A stretch of DNA of 38,428 nucleotides from positions 1-38,428 of the forward strand of contig JAUXSL010000127.1 in the NCBI GenBank assembly GCA_030679975.1, given 5' to 3'. The position numbers and the translations under genes were made by a program. This document shows, piece after piece, positions 1-10,394 of the stretch. The DNA comes from Actinomycetota bacterium. Its GTDB lineage: Bacteria > Actinomycetota > Aquicultoria > CAJVYJ01 > JAUVQD01. The notes under the pieces were generated by a model. The model saw nothing but the letters and a program-made list of their open reading frames with translations, did not search any database and was not told the origin of the DNA. The stretch's first letter is position 1, and each line of letters starts with the position of its first letter.

Positions 1-68
1 CATACCGGATTTGCAGCCGGAGCGGAGTACTTAGACAGGCTCCTCGGTGGTATAATGTCTTAGTTTTG

Positions 69-140
69 GGGCGATTAGCTCAGGGGGAGAGCGCCTGCTT
101 TACACGCAGGATGTCGGAGGTTCAAATCCTCTATCGCCCA
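69..140 (+). tRNA. tRNA-Val (anticodon TAC)
   Basis: Acceptor GGGCGAT/ATCGCCC; anticodon arm CCTGC-TTTACAC-GCAGG; T-arm GGAGGTTCAAATCCTC; CCA not encoded. Confidence 0.95.
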
Positions 141-168
141 CAGCGCCGCGGATGGCGAGAGTTCAGTA

Positions 169-417
169 TTAGCTAATATTTAGCGCTTGTTTTATCTTGA
201 AAATCTCTTGGCGTTGGCTTTCAGATTCACGCTCAATGCGCTTAACCCACTCCGTGGTGAATATGCGTTCTTGGTCAAGTCGTCCGACCATTTTAACGAC
301 ATGATCTAGAGTCTCAGTAATTTTCCGCCCGTCTTCTTTTGTCAGTATCGATGTTTCGATATTCTGTAGGCGATCATCCATTTCCAAGAGCTTGTTAATT
401 ATCTTATTTTCTTCCAT
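169..417 (-). CDS. small coiled-coil hypothetical protein (82 aa)
   Basis: ORF track; heptad-like charged helix; relatively AT-rich. Confidence 0.55.
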   Translation of the reverse strand: MEENKIINKLLEMDDRLQNIETSILTKEDGRKITETLDHVVKMVGRLDQERIFTTEWVKRIERESESQRQEIFKIKQALNIS

Positions 418-595
418 GAATTAATCATAAAGTCGGTTGGTAACTGCGTCAAGCAACGTAATTAATAAATTGTTCGAAGCTTATCCGCTAGGGCCCACGA
501 CCCAGCGTAGCTGGGCCAGAAACCACCGCTCGCATATCCTTGCAATCAAAGAGTATTATTAAACAAGCTGAATTCGACATATGAGGGCTGAAGCG

Positions 596-1489
596 ATGAA
601 TATTATTGAAACCAAAAACCTGACTAAGTATTACGGAAAATCCCTTGGCATCATCGATGTCAACTTAAGCGTTGCCGAAGGCGAAATTTTTGGTTTCATC
701 GGGCCTAACGGCGCCGGAAAGTCGACAACTATCAGAACTCTCCTCGGACTCATCTATCCGACCGGCGGCAGCGCCACGATTTTTGGCAAAGACATCATAA
801 AGTTTGGCCCGGAGATCAAAGAAGAAGTCGGATACCTGCCCTCCGAGGTTTTTTATTACGACGACATGAAAGTCATCGACCTCCTGAAATATTCAGGCAG
901 TTTTTATAAGAGAGATCGGAGCGTGATCGACAAAAGGATCAAAGAACTTGCCGGCATCATGGACCTCGATCTCACTAAGAAAATAGACGATCTGTCCTAC
1001 GGAAATAAAAAGAAAGTCGGCATCGTGCAGGGCCTCCTCCATCAGCCGAAATTGATCATTCTCGACGAACCGACCGGCGGCCTCGATCCCCTGATGCAGC
1101 AAAAATTCTTTGACCTCTTAAAAGAGGAGAATGAAAAAGGCGTGACGATCCTCTTTTCCTCGCACATCTTAAGCGAGGTCCAGAAATTGTGCGACCGGGT
1201 GGCGATCATCAAAGAGGGCCGGATCATCAAGGTCCAGAGGATCAGCGACCTGATCGAAAAGAACTACAAAAGGTTCAAACTTCAAACCGCCGCCAAAGCG
1301 GAGCCGGAAAACATAAGCATCGACGGGGTCAGCGATCTCAAGATAGAAGGCACCACCGTCAGTTTCTTATACAAGGGCCCGATCAACGAGATCACGAAGA
1401 AGCTCGCCTCGCTGGACTTGACCGACCTCTGGGCGGAAGAGCCGGATCTCGAAGAGATCTTTCTGCATTACTATCAGAAGGAAGATTGA
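596..1489 (+). CDS. ABC transporter ATP-binding protein
   Basis: Walker A GPNGAGKST, signature-like LSYGNKKK, Walker B LIILDEPTGGLDP; ATG at 596 or 581. Confidence 0.93.
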   Translation: MNIIETKNLTKYYGKSLGIIDVNLSVAEGEIFGFIGPNGAGKSTTIRTLLGLIYPTGGSATIFGKDIIKFGPEIKEEVGYLPSEVFYYDDMKVIDLLKYSGSFYKRDRSVIDKRIKELAGIMDLDLTKKIDDLSYGNKKKVGIVQGLLHQPKLIILDEPTGGLDPLMQQKFFDLLKEENEKGVTILFSSHILSEVQKLCDRVAIIKEGRIIKVQRISDLIEKNYKRFKLQTAAKAEPENISIDGVSDLKIEGTTVSFLYKGPINEITKKLASLDLTDLWAEEPDLEEIFLHYYQKED

Positions 1490-1492
1490 CCG

Positions 1493-2293
1493 ATGAACAT
1501 CTTTCTCCACGAATTACGGGCTTATCGAAGATCGACGATCATCTGGACGGTGGCGCTGGCCGCCTTGATCATGCTCTTCATGATGCTATTTCCGGCTTTC
1601 ACGAAAGATGTGGCGGAAACAAAAAAAATCATCGGCGGTCTCCCACAGGCCGTTAGGGACGCGCTCGGGATCCAGCTGACTGATTTTTTCACGATCTTCG
1701 GTTTCTACGCCTATCTTTTCTCATTCGTCGTGCTGACCGGGGCGATCCAGGCCATGAACTTGGGGACGTCGATCATCTCTAAGGAAGATAGCGGCAAGAC
1801 CGCTGAATTTCTGTTGACGAAACCTGTAACCCGTCCCCAGGTGATGACCGCCAAGTTGCTGGCGGCGCTGACCACGCTGGCGTTCACCAACGTAGTTTAC
1901 TTGTTTGCCGCCGGAACCGCGGCCGGCGCCGCCGCGAAAGAGCCCTTCAGCATGAAGATATTTATTATGGTCTCGCTCACTTTATTCTTCGTGCAGCTGA
2001 TGTTTTTGGCTTTGGGGGTTCTGGTTTCCGTGATCATGCCGAAGATAAAGTCCGTGATAGCCGTCTCGCTCCCGGTGGTCTTCGCCTTTTTCATCATCGG
2101 TGTGATCGGCTCGATTCTCGACAACGAAGCCAGCCGATACGCGAGCCCGTTCAAATACTACGATACGCCCTATATCGTTAAGCATGGGGCCTACGAGTGG
2201 CGATTTATCGTGATCGAGATAATTTTCGTAATCGTCGCCGTCGCTGCCAGTTATGTGATTTTCGCGAAAAAAGATATCCGGGCGGCGTCATGA
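1493..2293 (+). CDS. ABC-2 type permease
   Basis: Hydrophobic multi-TM protein directly following the ATPase; ISKEDSGKTAEFLLTKPV motif. Confidence 0.88.
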   Translation: MNIFLHELRAYRRSTIIWTVALAALIMLFMMLFPAFTKDVAETKKIIGGLPQAVRDALGIQLTDFFTIFGFYAYLFSFVVLTGAIQAMNLGTSIISKEDSGKTAEFLLTKPVTRPQVMTAKLLAALTTLAFTNVVYLFAAGTAAGAAAKEPFSMKIFIMVSLTLFFVQLMFLALGVLVSVIMPKIKSVIAVSLPVVFAFFIIGVIGSILDNEASRYASPFKYYDTPYIVKHGAYEWRFIVIEIIFVIVAVAASYVIFAKKDIRAAS

Positions 2294-3090
2294 ACGTATT
2301 TCTTAGAGAGCTGCGGGCCCACCGGACCGCCCTGATATTCTGGTGCATCGGCATGTTCGCCATGGTCGGCTCGGGCATGGGCAAATACGCCGCGTACGAA
2401 AGCTCCGGCACTTCGGTAAACACCCTGGTGAGACAGCTTCCCCGGGCGGTGCAGATTATCCTGGGGATGGGCTCGTTCGATCTTTCGAAAGCCATCGGTT
2501 TTTACGGCGTTCTCTACCTGTACTTAATAGTGATGGCGACCATTCACGCCGCGGTGCTCGGCGCCGAGATTATCTCCAAGGAAGAACGGGACAGGACGTC
2601 GGAATTCCTATTCGCTAAACCGGTTCCGAGGACGAAGGTCATCACCGCCAAACTTCTGGCCGCCCTGGCCAATATGATCGTGCTCAATTTGGTCACGTTG
2701 GTTTCCTCCATCTGGGTAGTCGATTATTACAATAAGGGCGGGCGGCCGGTCACTGGTGATATCGTGGCCTTGATGGCCGGAATGTTTTTCCTGCAATTAA
2801 TCTTTTTATCGATTGGTATGTCAATCGCGGCGATCAGAAAGAAACCGAAATCCGCTGCGTCGATCGCGACCGCCGTCCTGCTGGCCACCTTCATCCTCTC
2901 GGTCGCCATCGATATCAACAACAAGCTCGAATTCTTAAAATACCTGACGCCCTTTAAATATTTCGACGCCCAGGATATCCTTCCCGACGGCCGGCTTGAT
3001 CTTGGCTACGTTGCCTTGTCCGGAGGTATTATCATCGTGCTTTTGGCGGTGACATACCGGTTCTATGCAAAGAGAGATTTAAGCATTTAA
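2290..3090 (+). CDS. ABC-2 type permease, paralogous to the preceding gene
   Basis: ATG at 2290 overlaps the upstream stop (ATGA); ISKEERDRTSEFLFAKPV motif matches the 1493 gene. Confidence 0.88.
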   Translation: MNVFLRELRAHRTALIFWCIGMFAMVGSGMGKYAAYESSGTSVNTLVRQLPRAVQIILGMGSFDLSKAIGFYGVLYLYLIVMATIHAAVLGAEIISKEERDRTSEFLFAKPVPRTKVITAKLLAALANMIVLNLVTLVSSIWVVDYYNKGGRPVTGDIVALMAGMFFLQLIFLSIGMSIAAIRKKPKSAASIATAVLLATFILSVAIDINNKLEFLKYLTPFKYFDAQDILPDGRLDLGYVALSGGIIIVLLAVTYRFYAKRDLSI

Positions 3091-3884
3091 AAGAGGGCGT
3101 TGGCGAGATTCGGCGGCTGGTTTTTTGTTATCACGTCGAACCGGTACCCCTGAGATTTTAAGAAGTCGATTATGACCGGCAGAGCGACCACGGTGTCCGC
3201 ATGGGTATCGTGCATCAGAATGATCGGCGGCGTGCCCGGCGGCAGAGCCGCCACCTGGGCCTGGACGTTGCCGATCATAGTCTGGGTGGTGGCGCCCGGT
3301 TCCGTATCTCCCGAATTTACCGTCCACAGCGTGGTGCGGTAACCGGTGGTCGGCATGACCTGATAGAGGGTGGCGTTGAAGTTACCGGCGGCGCCTCCGG
3401 GCGGCCGGGTTATTTTTGGCCTGATTCCGATAATGCTGTTGATCAGGTCCTCGTTCTGTTTCAGCGACCCTAAGTAACCGTCCGGGGAAGGCCCCCCGTA
3501 TAACTCGGCGTATCTGTGACTAAAAGTGTGGTTGCCGATCTGGTGGCCGTCATAATAAGTATTTAGAAGTATCTCCGGGTGGGTCTGCACTCTATATCCG
3601 ACCACAAAGAAAGTCGCTCTGACTTTGTAGCGTCTCAAGACCTCGAGGACCTGCGGCGTGTATGTCGCCTCCGGCCCGTCGTCAATGGTGAGATAAGCGA
3701 TTTTTGGCGGAGCCGGCGGCGGCGGGACCAAAGGGATCCGCCGGTCTTTGAGGGCGGTTCCCGCCGCGGACGTATATGCGCCCATCGACCACAGTCCGAC
3801 AACGATCAACGTCGCCAGGACAAATTGTTTAGTTCCCCCGCGCCCGCTTGTGAATTTCATCTTAACTACTTGGATATCTTTCAC
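3087..3884 (-). CDS. polysaccharide deacetylase (NodB domain)
   Basis: YLTIDDGPEATYTPQVLEVL, IGNHTFSH, RPPGGAAGN, ILMHDTH motifs. Confidence 0.93.
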   Translation of the reverse strand: MKDIQVVKMKFTSGRGGTKQFVLATLIVVGLWSMGAYTSAAGTALKDRRIPLVPPPPAPPKIAYLTIDDGPEATYTPQVLEVLRRYKVRATFFVVGYRVQTHPEILLNTYYDGHQIGNHTFSHRYAELYGGPSPDGYLGSLKQNEDLINSIIGIRPKITRPPGGAAGNFNATLYQVMPTTGYRTTLWTVNSGDTEPGATTQTMIGNVQAQVAALPPGTPPIILMHDTHADTVVALPVIIDFLKSQGYRFDVITKNQPPNLANALF

Positions 3885-3912
3885 AAGCCGCGCCGCCTAA
3901 ACTAAAAGGGCG

Positions 3913-5103
3913 CTATTCCACAAAGGTCAGGGCGGCGCCGGTCTTATCGGCCCGTCCGGTTCGGCCGATCCGATGGACGTAATCCTCATATGTCTCCGGC
4001 AGATCGAAATTGATCACATGGGTTACGTTGTCGATATCCAAGCCCCTTGACGCGACGTCGGTGGCGAGCAAGGCCTGGATCTGGTTGTCCTTGAACTTAT
4101 TCAGCGCAAGTTGGCGCTGGCTTTGACTTTTATTTCCGTGAATAGACGCCACATTAAAACCGCGGGCGTGGAGCTGTTTCGATAATTTTTCCATGCCCCA
4201 TTTTGTCCGTCCAAAGACCAACACCTTGTCGAAACCATCTTTAATCAGTAGCTCGTGAAGGACTTCGATTTTTGCCCGGCCGTTGGTCTTAATAATATCT
4301 TGGTCCACATTTTCCGAGGCTTTCTCCGATTCGACGACCACAAAAACCGGGTCGACGGAAACGCTTCGCATTATATCTATTACCTTATCCGTCGTCGTCG
4401 CGGAAAAAAATAGCGAGTGGCGCTTTTCCGGTAAGCGGTCGACGATATGCGTTACGTCATGGATAAAACCCATATCGAGCATTCTATCCACTTCGTCCAA
4501 GACGATCGTGGAGAAATCGGCAAAATTAAGCTTTCTTCTCTGGTCCAGGTCCTTCAACCTTCCCGGGGTCCCGATGACGAAATGCGGTCTCTCTCTTAAG
4601 TCATCGATTTGACGGTTTATCGACGCTCCGCCGATGCAAAGAGCTCCGGACAACCTTAAGCCCCGTCCGAACAACTTCAGTTCGTCGTGGATCTGGGTCG
4701 CCAACTCGCGGGTGGGAGTGACGATTAAAACTCTGGAGCTGTAGTTATTGATGACTTTATCGATCAGCGGGATTAGAAACGCCGCCGTCTTGCCCGTTCC
4801 CGTATTGGCCGTCCCGACTACATCTTTGCCGGCCAGAATATGAGGAATGGCCTGGTCTTGGATGGGGGTCGGGTTGATGTATCCCCTGGCCCGCACGTTC
4901 GACTTTATTCGTTCATGGACCGGAAAATCATCAAACTTATGTGAGGACACATATTCGACCTTAGGCTGGTTCGGCACGCCTTTCTTCACTAAAGATGACG
5001 GGTCGAAAGACGTCTGCTTTTTTCTTTTTGCGGCAGGCCGTGGCTGGCTCCGGAACCGGTCGCGATTGTTCGAATTTGAGTACGCGTAACTTGACATAGA
5101 CAA
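3913..5103 (-). CDS. DEAD-box RNA helicase
   Basis: TGTGKTAAF, PTRELA, GTPGR, VLDEVDRMLDMGF, SAT, RGLDID, HRIGRTGR. Confidence 0.96.
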   Translation of the reverse strand: MSMSSYAYSNSNNRDRFRSQPRPAAKRKKQTSFDPSSLVKKGVPNQPKVEYVSSHKFDDFPVHERIKSNVRARGYINPTPIQDQAIPHILAGKDVVGTANTGTGKTAAFLIPLIDKVINNYSSRVLIVTPTRELATQIHDELKLFGRGLRLSGALCIGGASINRQIDDLRERPHFVIGTPGRLKDLDQRRKLNFADFSTIVLDEVDRMLDMGFIHDVTHIVDRLPEKRHSLFFSATTTDKVIDIMRSVSVDPVFVVVESEKASENVDQDIIKTNGRAKIEVLHELLIKDGFDKVLVFGRTKWGMEKLSKQLHARGFNVASIHGNKSQSQRQLALNKFKDNQIQALLATDVASRGLDIDNVTHVINFDLPETYEDYVHRIGRTGRADKTGAALTFVE

Positions 5104-5377
5104 AATACCTCATTTTTAGTAAACAGAAATGGTAAAAGACAAGAAGGGTGAACTCAACGAGCTTAAACCTGATGACTGCTATCACATAATCAACCTATGA
5201 ATCATACTACGCTTAGTAGGTAATTGCAAATTATCAGCTCTCGTTGATATTTTTTTCCGCTCCGCGTTTAGTCCCGGATCTCCGTGGTATATAAGAGAAG
5301 TCATAAGTTGTGAGCGGCATCGAGGTCGTGGGTGTCGCATTATTTATGCCCAAAAGGTTAACGAGGGGGAAGAAAAA

Positions 5378-5578
5378 TTGCCAAACGAGATCCAGAGAAA
5401 GCACTTTACGGAACAGGAAGCGGTAGTCGAAGAGGCGCTGACAACATCGCTGGACTATCTAGTCCGCGCTCATAACAAATTTGGCGCGGCTATCCAGGAC
5501 AGGGAGCTGCAAGAAGAATTCGCGCAGGGAATCGGGCGGGCGCAGGAAGTTCTGGCAAAGCTGGGCGTGGAATCTTAG
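5378..5578 (+). CDS. hypothetical protein (66 aa)
   Basis: TTG start preceded by GAGGGGGA ribosome-binding site. Confidence 0.55.
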   Translation: MPNEIQRKHFTEQEAVVEEALTTSLDYLVRAHNKFGAAIQDRELQEEFAQGIGRAQEVLAKLGVES

Positions 5579-5588
5579 CTTCGCCCCC

Positions 5589-6248
5589 TTAAACGACGCG
5601 TCCATCCAACATTCGCACTATCCGCTTGGCGCGTCGGCCGACCGATTCTTCGTGGGTGACAATGACCAGGGTCTTTTTCCCTTCGCCCCAGATATCCGTC
5701 AACAAGTCCATTATCATATCGCCGCTCTTTGAATCGAGGCTGCCGGTCGGTTCATCCGCCAGGATAATCCTGGGTGAGTTGGCCAAGGCGCGGGCGATAG
5801 CGACCCGCTGGCGCTCGCCGCCCGATAGTTGGGGCGGGTACCCCTGGGCGCGTTTGCCAAGACCGACGAGCTCAATTAGGTCCAAAGCCTGCCGGCGCCG
5901 CTCTCGCGCCCCCAACCGGCTTTCGAACATCGGCAGGATGACGTTTTCCAGGGCCGTCTGCGCCGGTATCAGGTTATGCAGTTGAAAAACGAAACCGACG
6001 GTCCGCGCGCGGTAGGATGTCAGGTCCCGCCCGGCCATCAGGTCTTGACCGGCTACGGACAGACAGCCCGAATCCGGATGATCAAGGCCGCCGAGCATAT
6101 TGAGCAAGGTAGATTTACCGCTGCCTGAAGGACCCATAATGGCGACGAATTCTCCATCTGCGATATCAAGGTCGATACCGTCTAGGGCCTTTATCCGGTC
6201 GCCGTCAAAGTACTTTCGCAAAGCGCGGGCCTTAATGATATTACTCAT
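5589..6248 (-). CDS. MacB/LolD-type ABC ATPase
   Basis: GPSGSGKSTLLN, LSGGERQRVAIARAL, ILADEPTGSLDS; ATG at 6248 overlaps the permease 3' end. Confidence 0.93.
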   Translation of the reverse strand: MSNIIKARALRKYFDGDRIKALDGIDLDIADGEFVAIMGPSGSGKSTLLNMLGGLDHPDSGCLSVAGQDLMAGRDLTSYRARTVGFVFQLHNLIPAQTALENVILPMFESRLGARERRRQALDLIELVGLGKRAQGYPPQLSGGERQRVAIARALANSPRIILADEPTGSLDSKSGDMIMDLLTDIWGEGKKTLVIVTHEESVGRRAKRIVRMLDGRVV

Positions 6249-7362
6249 AGCGCAGCGCCTCCGCCGGCGAAAACCGGGTCGCGCGCCAGGCCGGGTAGAG
6301 ACCGCCGCCAATGCTGACCAAGACACCGACCAAAACGGCGCGCTCGAATATCTTAAATGAATAGTCGGGCACGAGGAAGCTCTGGGCGACGGGGTAGGTC
6401 ATGATGAAATGAATGACGCCTAGACCGATGGCGATGCCGACTCCGATAGACAGGACCCCCAGCAAAAACGCTTCGCCCAGGATCATCGTGAGCACCCGCC
6501 GCTTTTTCCAGCCGACGGCCCGCAGGATGCCGATCTCGCGAGTGCGCTCGAAGACACTCATCATTACCGTATTCATAACCCCGATACCACCGATGACAAC
6601 CGCAAGTACGGAGATGGCCGTGCTGGTGAAATCCATGATCTCCATACCTGAGTCGACCGAGGAAAAATCCTCGACCGACGCCAGAGTCGTAAGGTCGCCG
6701 TCGAACTTTTTCTCGAACTTGTCCGTAAAACTTTCTATGTCGGTGACTTTGTCCGTGACCTTGACCAAGACCATCGTCACCTGGTTTTCCTTTTTGTCCA
6801 TTTTCTGCAGATTGGCAAGGGGGACCAGTCCGCCCCCGTCTTGCATCGGATTGCCGGTTTGAAAGATGCCGACGATCTGGAAGTTCTTGCCGCGCACCGG
6901 CAGCGTGTCGCCGATTTTCAAGTCAAGGTTCTTCGCGGCGATTTTGCCGATCACGAGTTCATCTTTGCCATCGTCAAAAAAGCGACCTCGTGTCAGGTCG
7001 GCCTCGATCGCGCCGATGTCCCGGCGGTCGATGCCGAACAAGGTAAACATAGGGTTTTTCGGGGTTTGGACAAACCCGAGCAAGACCCCGATCGCGCTCT
7101 TGACCCCAGGGGTGGCGCGGATTTCCTTAAGTTGGTCGCGGGTTATCGAGCTAAAACTGAAGTCGGCTACGTCGCCTTGTGCGACTGTGAAATCCGCCTC
7201 GCCGGTCTTAATGATCTTCTCCATCGTGTTTGAGAGACCGCCTGTAATGATGCCGAGCGTGACGATGGTGGCGATTCCGAGGCTGATGCCGAGCACAGTC
7301 AGTATGGTCCGCGACTTCCGCCGCCAGAGGTTTTTGATTATCAAAGCAGCGAAAGCAAGCAT
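6241..7362 (-). CDS. MacB/FtsX-type ABC permease
   Basis: N-terminal TM, periplasmic MacB_PCD-like region, ERTREIGILRAVGWKKR FtsX motif. Confidence 0.92.
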   Translation of the reverse strand: MLAFAALIIKNLWRRKSRTILTVLGISLGIATIVTLGIITGGLSNTMEKIIKTGEADFTVAQGDVADFSFSSITRDQLKEIRATPGVKSAIGVLLGFVQTPKNPMFTLFGIDRRDIGAIEADLTRGRFFDDGKDELVIGKIAAKNLDLKIGDTLPVRGKNFQIVGIFQTGNPMQDGGGLVPLANLQKMDKKENQVTMVLVKVTDKVTDIESFTDKFEKKFDGDLTTLASVEDFSSVDSGMEIMDFTSTAISVLAVVIGGIGVMNTVMMSVFERTREIGILRAVGWKKRRVLTMILGEAFLLGVLSIGVGIAIGLGVIHFIMTYPVAQSFLVPDYSFKIFERAVLVGVLVSIGGGLYPAWRATRFSPAEALRYE

Positions 7363-7375
7363 CAAGTTATTATAG

Positions 7376-7864
7376 CTAAGCCGCTTCCCGCTCTTCAACC
7401 ATGTCGACTAAGATGCTTTCGGTTAGATTAAAGAAGTCATGCACTTGCATCTTGACCGAGTCCATATGCGTGCCGCCGCTGAACAAAATCGTGTCATGGG
7501 AGAGAAGCCGCTCGTCAATATAGACGGGCAGATCAAGGAGCTCTCCTAAGGGCGGGACGGCGCCCAGCTCGAATTGGGGGAAGTCGCGGCTCATCTCATC
7601 TTCCAAGGCCAGGCGGGCGTGCTTGGTGCCGAATACCTCGCGGATCTTCTCCTTGCCGACCTTGCGCGACCCGGGAATGACGACGAGCGCTTGATCTCCG
7701 GCTTCATGGGTAACATGGATAACCAAGGTCTTGGCGATCTCGTCACCGGCTATCCCGAGAATATGGGCCTCCTCGATAGTGCTGAATACTTTCGCGTGCG
7801 GAATGGCCTCGTAGTCGACGCGCTTGCTGTCTAAATATTCTTTTACTTGCGGGTTGATCGCCAT
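7376..7864 (-). CDS. YbaK/EbsC-type aminoacyl-tRNA deacylase
   Basis: YEAIPHAKVFSTIEEA, PGSRKVGKEKIREVFG, ELGAVPPLG; GGAGGT ribosome-binding site before ATG 7864. Confidence 0.85.
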   Translation of the reverse strand: MAINPQVKEYLDSKRVDYEAIPHAKVFSTIEEAHILGIAGDEIAKTLVIHVTHEAGDQALVVIPGSRKVGKEKIREVFGTKHARLALEDEMSRDFPQFELGAVPPLGELLDLPVYIDERLLSHDTILFSGGTHMDSVKMQVHDFFNLTESILVDMVEEREAA

Positions 7865-7975
7865 CTTCGACCTCCATAAACAATCAGCAGCCTTCATATA
7901 GTATTGTTCCCGTTAGCTGTCTTTAGTGAACTTCAGTCCGAGCCGGCGGCGCCTGCCGGCGCCGGAATAAAACAT

Positions 7976-8003
7976 TTGACATGTAACATCAATGATGTAA
8001 CAT
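7976..8003 (+). promoter_or_regulatory. MerR-gene promoter/operator
   Basis: TTGACA (7976-7981) and TAACAT (7998-8003); direct ATGTAACAT repeats at 7981-7989 and 7995-8003 around the dyad ACATCA-A-TGATGT. Confidence 0.6.
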
Positions 8004-8038
8004 GGGCGATGTCACAGTGGTACTGGTAGGAGGATCTA

Positions 8039-8740
8039 TTGTCCACGGACTTTATGACCATCGATCAACTGGCAAAAGCATCAGGTACGACCACACGCAC
8101 CATAAGGTTTTATGCCCAAGAAAAACTCCTGCCGGCGCCGGCCAAATTCAATGGCAGGCTGGCTCTCTACAACGACGAGCACTTGGAAAAACTAAAGTTG
8201 ATCAAAAACCTTAAGGACAAGTACGTGCCTTTGGCCCACATAAAAACGATCTTTGCTCAGCCCGAGAAACTCGCTCAGCTGCAAAAAAAGCTGGAAATCG
8301 GGGGCGAAACTTTTGCGCTCCTGGGTTATCAACCACCCGCTTTGAGCGAAAAAAACTTGGCTAAAAAGAGCGGTTTGACGCTTGAGGAGATCACGGCGTT
8401 GAGGGTAACCGGCTTTTTCTACCCTACAGCCACGGAACGGGGTCCAATGTACTCCGCCAACGATCTGGCCATCGCCAACTTGCTGAAGACCTTCTTTAAA
8501 TTCGGTTTTGACCTGCGCGACCTCGGTTTTATCCCGCAGGTACTGGAAAAAATGGCCGCCACTTTGTTTGAATTGGGCCATGACAAGCTGCACAATGTTT
8601 TTCACGGCGAACCAGCTGAAGCGATGGCTTTAATTAACGGCATGGCCAAAGCAAATCAAGAACTTATAAGCTTGCTGTACCAGCAATTCTTAAGACGGGC
8701 GATTGATAAGCATCATATCGCCAAAACCGGGAAGGAATAA
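8039..8740 (+). CDS. MerR family transcriptional regulator
   Basis: IDQLAKASGTTTRTIRFYAQEKLLPAP HTH; TTG start. Confidence 0.92.
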   Translation: MSTDFMTIDQLAKASGTTTRTIRFYAQEKLLPAPAKFNGRLALYNDEHLEKLKLIKNLKDKYVPLAHIKTIFAQPEKLAQLQKKLEIGGETFALLGYQPPALSEKNLAKKSGLTLEEITALRVTGFFYPTATERGPMYSANDLAIANLLKTFFKFGFDLRDLGFIPQVLEKMAATLFELGHDKLHNVFHGEPAEAMALINGMAKANQELISLLYQQFLRRAIDKHHIAKTGKE

Positions 8741-8743
8741 CAA

Positions 8744-9619
8744 ATGCGAGGGCGCTTTATCTTACCGGTGATAGTTGTTTTAGCCATTCTGGTATTACCG
8801 TTTCTGGCGCGGGCCGACGGCGTGACCGGGGCCGGGGTCATCGAGGAGGGCCGAATAAATATTTCATTGCCCCAGCTTCAGCCGACGGCCGGGGGTGTCT
8901 TCGGCAGGGCCGCCTCGGCGACATCGACGGCCGGCCCGGCCCCGCTTGGCCGGGTAATACTCTATGTCGGCGCGGGCGACCGCGTCGGAAACGGCCAAAA
9001 GTTGGCCCGCCTCGATAGCGACGTCTGGCGTTTGGCCGCCAAGCGCGACAAGGCGACAGTGGCTAGGGCCGAAGGCGGCTTGTCCGTGATTAAAGACCGC
9101 TTGGCGGAACTTAGCGGCAAGAAAAGCGAGTTAAGACAGGGCTTAGGCCGGATGCAGTCAGCTTTGGAGCAGGCAAAAATAAAGGCGGCGCTCCAAGTCG
9201 ATGTGGCTAAGCAAACAGCCGGGCGATCGCTCGAGCGGTGGCGGTGGACGACGGTGCGCGCGCCGCGCGCCGGTCGCGTCTTGGCGCTAATGGCCAATAG
9301 CGGCGAACTTATCTATCCCAATCAGACATTGATGCAGCTCGGGACCGGTGAGTTTGATCTCAAACTCTATCTCGATCCGGCTACGGCCGTCCGCGCGCGG
9401 CCGGGAATGAGCGCCAGTGTCTTTGTCGACGCTTATCCAAGTCAACCGCTTAAAGCTAAAGTAACTCGTTTGGTCCCCGAGGTAGAGCCGGCGCCGACCA
9501 ACCTGGCGACTGACGTGATACGCCTTTTTGACGTGCAAGCGGTCATCTTAAGGGTAAAAGACCGCGGCGGCATTCTTAAAGCCGGGTTGCCGGCCGATGC
9601 CGTCATAAATTTTAAGTAG
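8744..9619 (+). CDS. HlyD-like membrane fusion protein
   Basis: Signal/TM; biotinyl-lipoyl-like halves (GDRVGNGQKLARLDSDVW; VRAPRAGRVLAL). Confidence 0.82.
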   Translation: MRGRFILPVIVVLAILVLPFLARADGVTGAGVIEEGRINISLPQLQPTAGGVFGRAASATSTAGPAPLGRVILYVGAGDRVGNGQKLARLDSDVWRLAAKRDKATVARAEGGLSVIKDRLAELSGKKSELRQGLGRMQSALEQAKIKAALQVDVAKQTAGRSLERWRWTTVRAPRAGRVLALMANSGELIYPNQTLMQLGTGEFDLKLYLDPATAVRARPGMSASVFVDAYPSQPLKAKVTRLVPEVEPAPTNLATDVIRLFDVQAVILRVKDRGGILKAGLPADAVINFK

Positions 9620-9631
9620 ATGGAGGAGAAA

Positions 9632-10390
9632 ATGCGCACACGGATATTATTTCCAGTCATTGTTATCGCTGTGGCCGCCGCCGCGATATACATCGCGGTC
9701 TCCCGGCCGGGCGCGCCCAGCCGGTTCTCGGCCTCCGGGACGATCGAAGCGACGGAGGTCAACGTCGGCACCCAGGTCGGCGGCGCCTTGGTCGAGATAG
9801 GCGTCAATGAAGGTGACAAGATCAAGAAAGATGACCTAATCGCCAGGACCGATGATTCAATATTAAAGAGCCAGTTAAGCCAGGCCGATGCCGGCCTTGA
9901 TGCCGCCAAAGCCGGGGTTGAGCAAGCGGCGGACGGCACCGACGCCGAGCGCGCGGCGGCCGATGCCGGCGTCAAGCAAGCGCAAGCCGTGGTGGACATA
10001 GCTGGAACGCAACTTGGGTTTACCTCGGTTCGCGCTCCGATCAATGGCGAGGTATTGAGTGTTCCCCATGCCGCCGGGGAAAACCTTACCCCGGGTTCGC
10101 CGGTCGCTGTCTTGGCCGACCTGGACAATCTTAAAGTCACGGTCTACGTTCCCGAGGGCGAACTGGGCAAAGTTAAGCTCGGCCGACAAGCGGAGATTTC
10201 CGTTGATTCAACCAGCGCCAAGTTCACCGGGCGGATCACCCATATCGCCGAAGAGGCCGAGTTCACGCCGACTAATATCGAAACCAAGGACCAACGCGTC
10301 AAGCAGGTCTTCGCCGTCACGATCGACGTGAAGAATATCGGCGGGCTGCTTAAGCCGGGCATGCCGGCGGACATCAGCTTTAAGATTTAA
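9632..10390 (+). CDS. HlyD family secretion protein
   Basis: GTIEATEVNVGTQVGG, VRAPINGEVLSV, LKPGMPADISF; GGAGGAG ribosome-binding site. Confidence 0.9.
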   Translation: MRTRILFPVIVIAVAAAAIYIAVSRPGAPSRFSASGTIEATEVNVGTQVGGALVEIGVNEGDKIKKDDLIARTDDSILKSQLSQADAGLDAAKAGVEQAADGTDAERAAADAGVKQAQAVVDIAGTQLGFTSVRAPINGEVLSVPHAAGENLTPGSPVAVLADLDNLKVTVYVPEGELGKVKLGRQAEISVDSTSAKFTGRITHIAEEAEFTPTNIETKDQRVKQVFAVTIDVKNIGGLLKPGMPADISFKI

Positions 10391-10394
10391 CGAT

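Noticed and set aside
499-514. Small dyad CCCAGCGTAGCTGGG upstream of the first ABC gene
   Set aside because: Short stem with no U-tract; could be chance or an old terminator, insufficient to call
1189-1656. Plus ORF of 155 aa overlapping the ATPase and permease
   Set aside because: Out-of-frame, Arg-rich shadow ORF over two confident CDSs
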